Assembly (NCBI GenBank): GCA_019744815.1
Contig: JAIEUA010000013.1
Coordinates: forward strand, 1 to 64,000
Direction of reading: 5' to 3'
DNA: 64,000 bases
DNA from: Phycisphaerales bacterium
GTDB lineage: Bacteria > Planctomycetota > Phycisphaerae > Phycisphaerales > UBA1924
Both the position numbers and the translations under genes were made by a program. Below, in pieces: positions 1 through 8,173 of the stretch (positions are counted from its first letter, which is position 1; each line of letters starts with the position of its first letter). The notes beneath the pieces are model-generated. The model worked only from the letters and a program-made list of their open reading frames with translations. It did no database searches and had not been told where the DNA came from.

Positions 1-10
1 GGGTGAGCGC

Positions 11-47
11 CACCCATGTGTCCGAACACCCGTCACCCATGTCTCCG
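11..47. repeat. Two 14-bp direct repeats at left edge, possible transposon end
   Basis: CACCCATGTGTCCG (11-24) and CACCCATGTCTCCG (34-47) are near-identical direct repeats with a 23-bp period. Repeated CACCCATGTCTCCG-type sequence is what I associate with ends of some integrase-core insertion sequences. No transposase is visible because the window begins here, so the assignment is inference only. Confidence 0.3.
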
Positions 48-230
48 GCCTAAACACGAAGCGGGGAGGGGTGGTCGAGCGCAGCGAGACCGGGGTGGGG
101 TGTGCGACACACCACCCATCTCACGCACACAATTCTCTGAGTCCCTTTACAAGCCTCGGCGACGCCGCGATCCGGCAGCCCCGCGCGCTCACGCCTCTCC
201 ACCCCTTCACCGCCTTGGTATCCTCTCCCC

Positions 231-1178
231 ATGGAATCCCGCAGCCTCCGCACACTCGTCGGCGGCCTCATCGACTACGCCGGCCTCTTTCCCCCCGCCA
301 AACTCGACATGGCGCCCGCCGCCGAGGCCTACGCCCGCGCCATCCGCGGCGAGCACGAGTGGCTCCTCTCCCGCTTCGTCTGCCCCGCCGCCCGCCTCGC
401 CGAGCTCGGCACCGCCGCCGCCAGCATGATGCCCGGCACCAACGCCACCAGCGGCTACCGCGAACAAGCCTCCATCGGCGAACCCTGGCGCATCTCCGCC
501 CTCGTCGACAAGCCCGACGACCTCGAACTCATCCACCGCTTCAACGAAGCCCACGCCCGCGAAGACGCCGGCCAGGCCGTCGTCGATGTCGTCGAAGTCA
601 AAGTCGCCAAGGCCGACGACGTCGACCCCATGCTCGACCAGATCCCCGAAGACATCTTCCCCTTCTTCGAAGTCCCACCCGCCGACCAACTCCCCGGCGG
701 CGACCCCCGCGGCTTCCTCGCCGCGCTCGCCGGCAACACCTGCGGCGCCAAGATCCGCACCGGCGGCATCGCCGCCACCGCCTTCCCCACCCCGCTCGCA
801 GTGGGGGAGTTCATGGTCGCCTGCCGCAATTGCGAGATCCCCTTCAAAGCCACCGCCGGCCTGCATCACCCCGTCCGCGGCGACTTCCGCCTGACGTACG
901 AGAAGGACAGCCCCTCCTGCACCATGCACGGCTTCCTCAACGTCTTCGTCGCCGGCTGCTTCGTCTTCTGCAAAGGCATCCGCGCCGAAGACGCCGCCCA
1001 GGTCCTCTCCGACACCGACCCCAAAGCCTTCATCTGCACCGACCAAGGCCTCACCTGGCGCAACCACGTCCTCGACATCACCGAAATCGCCCGCGCCCGC
1101 GAAGCCTTCGCCCTCACCTTCGGCAGCTGCTCCTTCGACGAACCCGTCGAAGACCTCAAGCGCCTCGGCCTCCTCTGA
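231..1178 (+). CDS. Conserved hypothetical protein next to fumarylacetoacetase
   Basis: A 315-residue protein that I cannot assign to a named family. The start is the ATG of MESRSLRTLV, and the 45-bp gap to fumarylacetoacetase suggests an operon. It has no signal peptide or membrane segment. Recognisable short blocks are LIDYAGLFPPAKLDM near the N-terminus, AKIRTGGIAATAFPTP in the middle and PFKATAGLHHPVRGDF further on. The alternating strand and helix pattern with KIRTGG and KATAGLHHP blocks would suit a TIM-barrel enzyme, but this is inference. Its neighbour points to a link with aromatic amino acid (tyrosine) catabolism. Codon use is strongly GC3-rich, like the adjacent gene. Confidence 0.8.
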   Translation: MESRSLRTLVGGLIDYAGLFPPAKLDMAPAAEAYARAIRGEHEWLLSRFVCPAARLAELGTAAASMMPGTNATSGYREQASIGEPWRISALVDKPDDLELIHRFNEAHAREDAGQAVVDVVEVKVAKADDVDPMLDQIPEDIFPFFEVPPADQLPGGDPRGFLAALAGNTCGAKIRTGGIAATAFPTPLAVGEFMVACRNCEIPFKATAGLHHPVRGDFRLTYEKDSPSCTMHGFLNVFVAGCFVFCKGIRAEDAAQVLSDTDPKAFICTDQGLTWRNHVLDITEIARAREAFALTFGSCSFDEPVEDLKRLGLL

Positions 1179-1222
1179 ACTCCCTGCTCCGCTCCTCCCC
1201 TGCTCCCTCCTCCCCTTCCCCC

Positions 1223-2599
1223 ATGCACTTCAAACCCGACGACACCCACAACCCCGATCTCCAATCCTGGGTCGAATCCGCCAACGACCCCGCCTCCGAC
1301 TTCCCCATCCAGAACCTCCCCCTCTGCGCCTTCGAGGTCACCCACGGCGAGGGCGAGCACCGCCACTCCCACGCCCACCCCGGCGTCGCCATCGGCGATC
1401 AAATCCTCGACGTCGGCATGCTCGTCGAATCCGGTTGGATGGACCGCGAAGCCCCCGAAGACCTCATCGACGCGCTCCAGCAGCCTTACTGGTTCGGCAT
1501 CGCCCGCTCGCCGCGCTTGGTCCACGACCTCCGCGTCGTCCTCCAGCGCTTCCTCGCCGCCGGCGCGGGCGGCGGCCAGCAAATCCGCCGCCTCCGCGAC
1601 AAGGCCGTCCGCCCGCTCGCCGAAACCAAGCTCGTCCCGCCGCTGCCCATCTTCAACTACACCGACTTCTACGCCTCGGTCCATCACGCCACCACCGTCG
1701 GCAGCATGTTCCGCCCCGACAACCCGCTCCTCCCCAACTACAAGCACGTCCCCATCGGCTACCACGGCCGCGCCTCCTCCATCGTCATCAGCGGCACACC
1801 GATCACCCGCCCCAAAGGCCAGCAGTCCCCGCCGGATAGCGACCCGAGCGCCGGCCCCTCCTTCGGCCCCTGCAAACTCCTCGACTACGAACTCGAAGTC
1901 GGCGCCTACATCGCCCGCGGCAACGAACTCGGCGAGCCCGTCCCCATCGCCCTCGCCCACGACCACCTCCTCGGCCTCTGCCTCGTCAACGACTGGTCCG
2001 CCCGCGACATCCAGAAGTGGGAGTACCAACCCCTCGGCCCCTTCCTCGCCAAAAACTTCGCCACCAGCATCTCGCCCTTCATCGTCACGATGGACGCCCT
2101 CCGCCCCTTCCGCCGCGCCGCGATGGAGCGCCCCGCCGGCGACCCCAAGCCCCTGCCCTACCTCTCCGACCCCGACGACCAATCCCACGGCGGATTCGAC
2201 ATCACCCTCGAAGCCTTCCTCCTCACGGAGCAGATGGAAGCCAAAGGCCTCCCGCCACACCGCCTCAGCAAGGGCAGCTTCAAAGACATGTACTGGACCT
2301 TCGCCCAGATGCTGACCCACCACGCCAGCAACGGCTGCAACCTCCAACCCGGCGACCTCATCGCCAGCGGCACCGTCAGCGGCCACACCCCAGACAGCCG
2401 CGGCTGCCTGCTCGAGTTGACCTGGGACGGCACCAACCCCGACGGCAAGCCCAAGCCCCGCAAGCCAATCCAATTGCCAACCGGCGAAACCCGCACCTTC
2501 CTCGCCGACGGCGACACGGTGATCTTCAAGGGAGCGTGCGAACGCGAAGGCTGGAGGAAAGTCGGGTTTGGGGAATGCAGGGGGAAAGTGCGGGGTTGA
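1223..2599 (+). CDS. fahA: Fumarylacetoacetase
   Basis: Hydrolyses fumarylacetoacetate to fumarate and acetoacetate, the last step of tyrosine/homogentisate degradation in the cytoplasm. The 458-residue product has an N-terminal FAH domain followed by the catalytic FAH fold. Visible family motifs are TDFYASVHHATTVGSMF (Asp ligand and catalytic His region, about residues 146-162), DYELEVGAYIARGNELG (metal-binding Glu pair), LVNDWSARDIQKWEYQPLG and a C-terminal GDLIASGTVSG. The same frame is open upstream to position 71, but the family N-terminus begins at the ATG at 1223, so the extension is not coding. No homogentisate dioxygenase is in view, so the upstream pathway steps must lie elsewhere. 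Confidence 0.95.
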   Translation: MHFKPDDTHNPDLQSWVESANDPASDFPIQNLPLCAFEVTHGEGEHRHSHAHPGVAIGDQILDVGMLVESGWMDREAPEDLIDALQQPYWFGIARSPRLVHDLRVVLQRFLAAGAGGGQQIRRLRDKAVRPLAETKLVPPLPIFNYTDFYASVHHATTVGSMFRPDNPLLPNYKHVPIGYHGRASSIVISGTPITRPKGQQSPPDSDPSAGPSFGPCKLLDYELEVGAYIARGNELGEPVPIALAHDHLLGLCLVNDWSARDIQKWEYQPLGPFLAKNFATSISPFIVTMDALRPFRRAAMERPAGDPKPLPYLSDPDDQSHGGFDITLEAFLLTEQMEAKGLPPHRLSKGSFKDMYWTFAQMLTHHASNGCNLQPGDLIASGTVSGHTPDSRGCLLELTWDGTNPDGKPKPRKPIQLPTGETRTFLADGDTVIFKGACEREGWRKVGFGECRGKVRG

Positions 2600-2642
2600 C
2601 CATTTCAGCGGACGTTCGCACGAAGGAGTGTAATCGCAAGTT

Positions 2643-3179
2643 ATGCTGAGTCCGAGTCTCGCAATCTTGCTGGTGCTCAGCGGCATTGCGGGAATGGCGC
2701 TGCTCATAGTGGATTCTCTATCTCGCAAAGGCCGGGCTCGTGCGACCGGGGATGATCAGGATTTGCAGAAGAGATCGGAAGGCCAGTCCATTGGAGCCTG
2801 GGAAGGAAAGCAGATTGGTGCTGGCGGCGCTGCCATCGCCTTTCTCGCGTTCGTTCCTGTCGCCGTTGCGAAGGGGTGGAATGTCGCCGATTTGGCCATC
2901 ATGTCAGTGTTCACGCTTGTGACGATCGTCTTTGCCGGCGGCTTCGTAGGAGTGTGGGCGACTCGCCGACAAGCAATCTCAGCAGTCGGGACGTCCGGAG
3001 CTGCCGCATTTCTGGCAGGGCTTTACTGGATCTCACACGAGTTCCGTGACCGCAACCCCGACGGCATGGAAAAGGCCTTTCGCGATATGTTCGTGGTGGT
3101 ATTCGCGATGCCAAGCTCCGTCGGGTGTGGTGCGTTGCTCTGGTGGCTCGTGTACACGTTTCGATCGGCGAAGCGATAA
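2643..3179 (+). CDS. Hypothetical multi-pass membrane protein
   Basis: A 178-residue protein with about five hydrophobic segments (roughly residues 4-22, 58-75, 80-103, 112-128 and 147-168) and a polar loop around residues 28-52. I recognise no family. Its base composition is less GC-extreme than the upstream fahA pair, and the next two small genes share this, so the three may form an accessory group. It lies 43 bp after fahA and 36 bp before another small membrane protein. A membrane role is all that can be inferred. Confidence 0.6.
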   Translation: MLSPSLAILLVLSGIAGMALLIVDSLSRKGRARATGDDQDLQKRSEGQSIGAWEGKQIGAGGAAIAFLAFVPVAVAKGWNVADLAIMSVFTLVTIVFAGGFVGVWATRRQAISAVGTSGAAAFLAGLYWISHEFRDRNPDGMEKAFRDMFVVVFAMPSSVGCGALLWWLVYTFRSAKR

Positions 3180-3215
3180 ACGCGGGGAGAAGATCGTTCC
3201 AACGATCCTTGAGCC

Positions 3216-3800
3216 ATGGAGAATCTTCTGATCTTCGCGTGGTTTGGGGGCTTTGCGCCTTGGAGCGTTTCGATCGCGCTTTACTGGGGATTGCGACGTG
3301 ATCGAACCTCGGCGAAGCAACAGAACTGCGTGTGCTGTGGCTACTCGACCTTCGCCGAGATCTGCCCGGAGTGCGGAGCGAGCAAGGACGACCGCCTGAA
3401 GAGGATTGCGAGCGAACACGCGAAAAAAGGACTCGTTGCGACCGCCGCATGCGTCCTCTCCATGCTCGTAGCGATGGGAGTGCTGGCGTGGTTTGATCCC
3501 GGTGTGCTGATCTTCGGGTTGGTCTGCATTCTGCCTATCCCGGGTGCCGTGCTATCGATTCTCCTGCTGCAGCGTTCCGTGGTCTCCGTCCGCGTCGCGG
3601 CGTTGACCGCGTGGTGCCTCGTGGCGCTCTTCGGCGTTCTTTACTTCGCTCTTCTGCACGGCGTGCATGGCAGCACAGATGGTCTCGCGTATGCCATGAC
3701 CTATGCTCTGGCATCGATCATCATCGCGCCACTTCTTGGCTACGCGTTGGTCCCGAGTATCATCGTTTTGCTCTTGCGAAAGGGATCGAGCGTGCGATAG
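3216..3800 (+). CDS. Zinc-ribbon membrane protein
   Basis: A 194-residue protein with an N-terminal hydrophobic segment (about 5-24), a short cytoplasmic zinc ribbon (C38-C41 and C50-C53, CVCCGY then CPECG), and four further hydrophobic stretches towards the C-terminus. The layout of one helix, a CxxC-x8-CxxC ribbon, then more helices recurs in two other proteins of this window (at 3884 and 14758). Function is unknown; the ribbon probably stabilises a small domain rather than binding DNA. The start is ATG 3216, 36 bp after the preceding membrane gene. Confidence 0.6.
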   Translation: MENLLIFAWFGGFAPWSVSIALYWGLRRDRTSAKQQNCVCCGYSTFAEICPECGASKDDRLKRIASEHAKKGLVATAACVLSMLVAMGVLAWFDPGVLIFGLVCILPIPGAVLSILLLQRSVVSVRVAALTAWCLVALFGVLYFALLHGVHGSTDGLAYAMTYALASIIIAPLLGYALVPSIIVLLLRKGSSVR

Positions 3801-3883
3801 CGACGCGGCGGGTAACCCGGCCATCCCGTGTGTTATCTTAATTGCCCGCTGCTTTATGCGGCAATCTAGTGGGAGAGCGGTGA

Positions 3884-4321
3884 ATGGGGACCAGTCATGC
3901 GAAATGTCGTGCAATAAAAGCCAATCGGGCACCGATCGAATTGGCAGTCGGAAGTGCAGTTCTTATTTGTATAGCAGTTTCATTTGGACGCTCTGCATGC
4001 GGCAACTATGTTGATGGAAGGCCATCTGAGATTGGCTATCGAGACGGGCGGCGTGTCGTGTCCGCATCGGAGGCTTTCCGTTGGAATGCCGCAGTTTCAG
4101 GAATTGCGGTCGTAGGCGCTGCTGTTTGTGCGTTGCAAGCCGCGCGTTCCTGGTTTCGATACCGACGGCATCGCTGCCGCGATGGGCTTCCATGTTCGAC
4201 GTGTCCACATTGTCGCTTTCCACGAACTGGTCTCGCGCCGGCGGCGAGGTGTCCCGAGTGCGGGTTCGATGTGACGGCGGCCGTCGAAAAGATGAACGAG
4301 CGAGATCGTGCTGCGGAGTGA
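3884..4321 (+). CDS. Small membrane protein with C-terminal zinc ribbon
   Basis: A 145-residue protein with two hydrophobic segments (about 18-35 and 70-88), followed by a basic patch (RYRRHRCR) and a C-terminal zinc ribbon made of CPHC and CPECG about 17 residues apart. It resembles the neighbouring protein at 3216 in concept, but the ribbon is at the other end. The first residues are weakly supported, and the true start could be a later codon nearer the first hydrophobic helix. No function can be assigned. Confidence 0.5.
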   Translation: MGTSHAKCRAIKANRAPIELAVGSAVLICIAVSFGRSACGNYVDGRPSEIGYRDGRRVVSASEAFRWNAAVSGIAVVGAAVCALQAARSWFRYRRHRCRDGLPCSTCPHCRFPRTGLAPAARCPECGFDVTAAVEKMNERDRAAE

Positions 4322-4360
4322 AGCGATATGCGTGATGAGAATAAGTAGGCAGGTGGCCCG

Positions 4361-4430
4361 AACACGCAGCGGCGGGGTGGCACCAACCCGTGCCACTGAC
4401 CTTGGCTCCGCAAGGTCAGTGCGGCTCAGT
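4361..4430. repeat. Palindromic intergenic repeat
   Basis: Between convergent genes lies a GC-rich stretch with the inverted repeat CACTGACCTTG / CAAGGTCAGTG (about 4392-4422). Short palindromes of this sort are scattered through the window. It could act as a transcript end for the gene to its left, but no T-tract follows. Confidence 0.4.
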
Positions 4431-4457
4431 CCCCATCGTCCATCCAACTGCCCACCG

Positions 4458-5000
4458 CTACTTCACCCCCGGGTCACGCGTGACCACGACCGCGCCTCCG
4501 AAGTCTCGGTACGTGAGCTTGCCGTCCGCTTCGTCAACCCGATGGATCGATTTGCCGGCGGCGTTCACAAAGTCATCGATCAGCGTCCACGTGTCGCCCA
4601 CGCCGCGGTACACCACCACACGCTCGCGGTCCGACTGCGGCACTTCAATCGAGTGTCCCGAGAGCATCGAACCGTCGGCTGCCGCGCGGTCACCGAACTG
4701 CCCCGATCCGAAGCCCGGAAACGAAAGGTCGCCCACTCCCTGGGCGAGATCCGACCGCGACTTGTAGATAGGCGTCACCGGCTTCGACTCGACCGCCTTC
4801 TGAGCCGCGGCTAACGCTTCGGGCGCCAACATCGGCGCGCCCTCGTACTCCTCCCAGCTCGAGTACGTCCGCGCCAGCTTGTACGTCTCGCCCCGATACG
4901 GGAACTCGTCAAAGTGCTGAGACCCTCGGCGAACCGCAGAGATCCCCAACCCCACCAACACCATCACCCCGATCCCAACCAGCGACGAATAGCGCTTCAT
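4458..5000 (-). CDS. Hypothetical membrane-anchored protein
   Basis: A 180-residue protein with one N-terminal hydrophobic segment (about residues 8-24), so probably exported or membrane-anchored. The rest is soluble, with motifs such as FPYRGETYKLARTYSSWEEY and a C-terminal beta-rich half ending VVVTRDPGVK. There is no lipobox. I recognise no family. It is transcribed leftward towards the zinc-ribbon protein and away from the ORF at 5180. Confidence 0.6.
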   Translation of the reverse strand: MKRYSSLVGIGVMVLVGLGISAVRRGSQHFDEFPYRGETYKLARTYSSWEEYEGAPMLAPEALAAAQKAVESKPVTPIYKSRSDLAQGVGDLSFPGFGSGQFGDRAAADGSMLSGHSIEVPQSDRERVVVYRGVGDTWTLIDDFVNAAGKSIHRVDEADGKLTYRDFGGAVVVTRDPGVK

Positions 5001-5179
5001 ATCGCCTCCTCACCACCGACGAAGCCAGTGTACCGACCGCGCGAGGCGGAATGAAGCCCCTCAGGGCCCTCTCCCAACCCCAGGCCGCACAACCCCTTCC
5101 ACTCCGTCTCTTCGTCTCTCCGTCTCTTCCCCACTTCCCCTCTTGAATCATCCACCCGACTCGTGGGAAACTACCCACC

Positions 5180-6559
5180 ATGTCGGCCCTCCCCTTCACC
5201 CCGCTCACCATCACCCCGCGCCCCGCGGCATCACGGCGCCCTATCTCCCCCTCCCAGAGGGAGGGGGCCGGGGGGTGGGTTCCAAGCGTCCCGAACAACA
5301 CAGCATCGCCCAATCAACCGCACGCGCTCCCCACGTCCCACGATGCGGCCAGCGAGGAACCCAAGAGCTGGCCCGATCCCGATTCCCCCGCTCCCCTCTT
5401 CCCCTCTTCACCTGTTCCCCTCTTCTCCCCCTCCGACCAAACCGCCGCCGCCATCATCGACGACTTCGCCGCCCAGGACGAAACCCTCCGCGGCATCGCC
5501 CTCAAGTACGACACCACCCTCGAGTCCCTCACCCTCTGGCTCGCACGCCCCGACATCAAAGAGCGGATCTTCGCCCTCGAATCCGCCTGTGCCGCCCGCG
5601 CCCGCCTCGTCGTCGCCAACAACCTCGCGGCCATCGCCAACAAGCTCCTCCACCTCCTCACCGAATCCAAGCTCGACCACGAATCCATCCACCGCGTCCC
5701 AGTAGCCACCCACCACGCCTTCGCCGCCCGAATGCAAAGCCGCGAAAGCGCCCGCAAGACGGCCAACCTCCTCCTCCGCATCGCCCGCTACGTCCCCAGC
5801 GCAAACCCCACCCCACACGCGCCGCCCTCCAAAACGAACCCCACGCGCCAGCGTGGGGCCACCCCCGCACACCTCGCGCAGCAAACACCCGAAGATCAAC
5901 AACATCCCCCCGCGCCTCCTCTCCCCGCCCCGCGGCAGGTGGGGGGAGAGGACCGCTTGGCCAAAGGCCAAGCAGGTGAGGGGACCGACGCTCACCTGAG
6001 CGCCCACGCGGTCCAAGCCAAAGCCGCCGCCCGCACAACAAAACCCCCGCGCCAGCTTGATATCACAGCGCCGTCGCTCCCCGCCTCACCATCCGACATC
6101 CCAAATCCGACATCCGACATCCCCAATCCCACATCCGACATCCCCGCCTCAACGAGCCCCGAGCGTGAGCGAGCGGGTCTCCCCCGCGCCGAATCCTCGG
6201 CCCTCGCCCACATCTCCGCCGCACACGCCGCCGCAACCGATGCAACGCATCACACATTTCCACCCTCCGACCATCATCCACGAACTCGCCCCCGAGCAAC
6301 CGCCACAGCACCGTCTCGTGCTCCCCCCCCCCCCCCCCCCTCTAGCTCGGGCGTAAACGCAGCACATCGCGCAAAGCGGCGCGAGGAAGCCTGGCACTGC
6401 ATGATCAAGCCGCCCCGCCAACCCGCGACCCACCGAACCCGCCACCAACCCACTCGCTCACGCTCGGGGCTCGTCGCGATTGCCCCGTACGCTATCGCAT
6501 GCACTGGCTCCACCTCATCCTCGCCATCGTCTTCGAAGCCGGCTGGGCGATCGCGATGA
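5180..6559 (+). CDS. Hypothetical protein carrying inserted dispersed repeats
   Basis: An open frame of 459 codons. Only the middle (about residues 88-210) looks like a folded protein: helical, with AIIDDFAAQDETLRGIALKY resembling a helix-turn-helix and then long helices rich in Ala, Arg and Leu. The first 80 residues and everything after about 210 are Pro/Ser/Thr-rich and coincide with known-type DNA repeats of this window (5245-5280, 6090-6180, 6448-6474) and a run of 18 C. The 3' end overlaps the SMR gene by 61 bp in another frame. The true protein may end soon after residue 215. A DNA-binding role for the core is only a guess. Confidence 0.4.
   Translation: MSALPFTPLTITPRPAASRRPISPSQREGAGGWVPSVPNNTASPNQPHALPTSHDAASEEPKSWPDPDSPAPLFPSSPVPLFSPSDQTAAAIIDDFAAQDETLRGIALKYDTTLESLTLWLARPDIKERIFALESACAARARLVVANNLAAIANKLLHLLTESKLDHESIHRVPVATHHAFAARMQSRESARKTANLLLRIARYVPSANPTPHAPPSKTNPTRQRGATPAHLAQQTPEDQQHPPAPPLPAPRQVGGEDRLAKGQAGEGTDAHLSAHAVQAKAAARTTKPPRQLDITAPSLPASPSDIPNPTSDIPNPTSDIPASTSPERERAGLPRAESSALAHISAAHAAATDATHHTFPPSDHHPRTRPRATATAPSRAPPPPPPSSSGVNAAHRAKRREEAWHCMIKPPRQPATHRTRHQPTRSRSGLVAIAPYAIACTGSTSSSPSSSKPAGRSR
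5245..5280. repeat. Palindromic dispersed repeat, copy 1
   Basis: A CTCCCCCTCCC / GAGGGAGGGGG inverted repeat with a G-rich tail. A diverged second copy lies at 41765-41801 between other genes. Here it falls within the open frame at 5180. Confidence 0.55.
6087..6150. repeat. Tandem CATCCGACATCCC-type repeats
   Basis: About four imperfect copies of a unit built on CATCCGACATCCC. They are read as SDIPNPT repeats in the open frame at 5180. The DNA-level repetition suggests a non-selected insertion. Confidence 0.5.
6152..6178 (+). repeat. 27-bp dispersed repeat, copy 1
   Basis: Begins ACGAGCCCCGAGCGTGAGCG. The same 27-bp element occurs inverted at 6448-6474 and direct at 12014-12040, with only a few changes between copies. 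Confidence 0.7.
6323..6340. repeat. Homopolymer run of 18 C
   Basis: Eighteen consecutive C residues inside the open frame at 5180, about 160 bp before the SMR transporter start. Tracts of this length are slippage-prone, so the C-terminal frame of the ORF could vary between cells. A sequencing artefact in length is also possible. Confidence 0.85.
6448..6474 (-). repeat. 27-bp dispersed repeat, copy 2 (inverted)
   Basis: Reverse complement of the element at 6152-6178, ending CGCTCGGGGCTCGT. It sits just upstream of the SMR transporter gene, and together the two copies form a long-range inverted pair. Confidence 0.7.
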
Positions 6560-6816
6560 AGAAGTCCGACGGCCTGTCCAAACTCCCCTGGACCGCCGGG
6601 TTCATCGTCATGTACCTGCTCTCCGCCGCGTTCCTCGCGCTCGCCACCAAGAAGCTCGAAGTCGGCCTCGCCTACGCCATCTGGGCCGGCTGCGGCATGG
6701 CCATCATCGCCGTCGTCGGCATGCTCTTCCTCAACGAGTCCGCCTCCGTCCTCCGCCTCGCCTCCCTCGCGCTCGTGCTGGTCGGAGTCGTGGGCCTCAA
6801 GCTCAGCGCCAGCTAA
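6499..6816 (+). CDS. Small multidrug resistance (SMR) family transporter, SugE/Gdx-like
   Basis: A 105-residue four-helix inner membrane protein of the SMR family, which works as a dimer exchanging protons for guanidinium or quaternary ammonium compounds. The membrane-embedded Glu is in FEAGWAIAMK (helix 1), helix 3 has VGLAYAIWAGCG, and the C-terminus (ESASVLRLASLALVLVGVVG) is close to what I know of SugE/Gdx rather than EmrE. Length is typical. The start is ATG 6499 within the tail of the preceding open frame. I see no ykkC-like guanidine riboswitch upstream; the region is occupied by dispersed repeats. Confidence 0.9.
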   Translation: MHWLHLILAIVFEAGWAIAMKKSDGLSKLPWTAGFIVMYLLSAAFLALATKKLEVGLAYAIWAGCGMAIIAVVGMLFLNESASVLRLASLALVLVGVVGLKLSAS

Positions 6817-6821
6817 CCGCC

Positions 6822-6855
6822 CCAGTGGGACCGGCCTCCGGCCGGTCAACGAATC
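6822..6855 (+). repeat. 34-bp palindromic dispersed repeat, copy 1
   Basis: Contains the palindrome GACCGGCCTCCGGCCGGTC. Its exact 34-bp reverse complement occurs at 22279-22312. It follows the SMR gene stop and may form a hairpin in the transcript. Confidence 0.75.
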
Positions 6856-6867
6856 GTCCGAAGCACG

Positions 6868-6960
6868 ATCCGATAGAGCCTCTGGCGCAAGCCAGAGGTC
6901 GGCGAGACTCCGAAGCACAACCGACCTCTCGCTCACGCGAGAGGCTCTACGAAACCGGCC
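6868..6960. repeat. Inverted repeat cluster
   Basis: AGAGCCTCTGGCG...CCAGAGGTCGG and CCGACCTCTCGC...GCGAGAGGCTCT form interleaved inverted repeats between the SMR gene and the M48 protease gene. I see no coding potential here. Confidence 0.5.
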
Positions 6961-6996
6961 CGCATTCCGCCTCAGCGATGGAACAACCAACCCCGC

Positions 6997-7956
6997 TCAC
7001 TCATGCCCGTGCGCGCACGCCAGCGCCGCCATCCGCAGGTCCGGCATGTACGGGAACGGGTTGAACTCCGGCGGCACCACGGCTCCGATGCCCGCCTCCG
7101 CCATCCGCTCCTGCTGCTCGATCGCCGCGAGCTTGCTCAGGAACCGGGCCTTGAACTCCGCCTCGCCGGTCTTGTAGGCCGGGTTGTTCTGGGTGTACTT
7201 GTACGTGGTGTCCAGCAGCTGCTGGGTCCGCTTGATGCGGGTCTCGGGCAGCGGGTGGGTCGACATGAACTCCGGCTGCTTGCCGCCGCCCGATGCGGCC
7301 TTCAAGATCTGCATCACCTGCATCTGCCCCACGGGGTTGTAGCCGACCTTGGTCATGTACCGCATGCCCAGCTCGTCGGCCTCGCTCTCCTGCCCGCGGT
7401 CGTAGCTGAGCAGCGACAGCTGCACCGCCTGGCCCGCGAGTCCCGCGACCGCGTCGCCGCCGCTGCCGATCGCGACGCCCAGAATCCCCAGCCCCGCGTT
7501 CGCGATCGAGGATCGCGTCATCTTCTCGTTGATGTGCCGAGCGGTCACGTGCCCGATCTCGTGGCCCAACACGCCCGCCAACTGGGCTTCGTTGGTCATC
7601 TTCGCCGCCAGCCCGCGGCTGACGAACACTTTGCCGCCCGGGATCGCGAAGGCGTTGATCACGTCGCTGTCGAGGAGCGCGAACTCCCACGGGAGCTTGG
7701 GGTTGTCGGCCTCGGTCTGGGCGGCGAGCTTGTTCCCGATCTCGATGACGTAGTTGCGCAGGTCGGCGTTCTTCACCTCGCCGCCGTATTCCTTGATCAT
7801 CTGCGGCCGGGCCTCGGTCCCGAGCTTCACCTCGTCGTCGTGCGAGAGCAGGTTGAGCTGCGACCGACCCGTGGTCGGGTTGGTGCTGCACGCGCCCAGC
7901 CCCATCGAAGCGAACGCCAGAACGACGCACGAAAGCCGACCCATTGAGAGCTTCAT
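6997..7956 (-). CDS. M48 family metalloprotease, lipoprotein
   Basis: A predicted periplasmic zinc protease of the M48/BepA-like group, linked in other bacteria to outer membrane quality control. The start chosen is the ATG of MKLSMGRLSC at 7956, because GGAGG lies 6 nt upstream; a codon 18 bp further up is less likely. It has a lipoprotein signal peptide with lipobox LGAC, then the catalytic HEIGH motif in LGHEIGHVTARH and the third ligand in ESEADELGMRYM. It lacks the C-terminal TPR domain of full-length BepA (319 residues in total). It is divergent from menG with about 217 bp between the starts. Confidence 0.92.
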   Translation of the reverse strand: MKLSMGRLSCVVLAFASMGLGACSTNPTTGRSQLNLLSHDDEVKLGTEARPQMIKEYGGEVKNADLRNYVIEIGNKLAAQTEADNPKLPWEFALLDSDVINAFAIPGGKVFVSRGLAAKMTNEAQLAGVLGHEIGHVTARHINEKMTRSSIANAGLGILGVAIGSGGDAVAGLAGQAVQLSLLSYDRGQESEADELGMRYMTKVGYNPVGQMQVMQILKAASGGGKQPEFMSTHPLPETRIKRTQQLLDTTYKYTQNNPAYKTGEAEFKARFLSKLAAIEQQERMAEAGIGAVVPPEFNPFPYMPDLRMAALACAHGHE

Positions 7957-8173
7957 GAAATCCTCCAACCGCAAGAGCGACCCACTTGATGCCCGTATGC
8001 CGCGCGCCCGGATGCCTTCCCGGTCGTCGCCGCCTCGGGGTGGCCGGTGCGACGGGATCGGCCCTTCGGGGTGGCCCGCGGCCGCAGTCTAGCATCGGCA
8101 TCCAGACCCGAATCCCTACGATCGTGGGCGTCGAAACGATCGGGTCTGCCGTGTGTTTCTGTTGCTCCGACCA

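Noticed and set aside
71-1222. Upstream extension of the fumarylacetoacetase frame
   Set aside because: Arg/Pro/His-rich, overlaps the real gene at 231, and the family N-terminus begins at 1223.
4361-4430. Cobalamin riboswitch suggested by GCCACTG
   Set aside because: The rest of the riboswitch consensus is missing, and the sequence is a simple palindrome between convergent genes.
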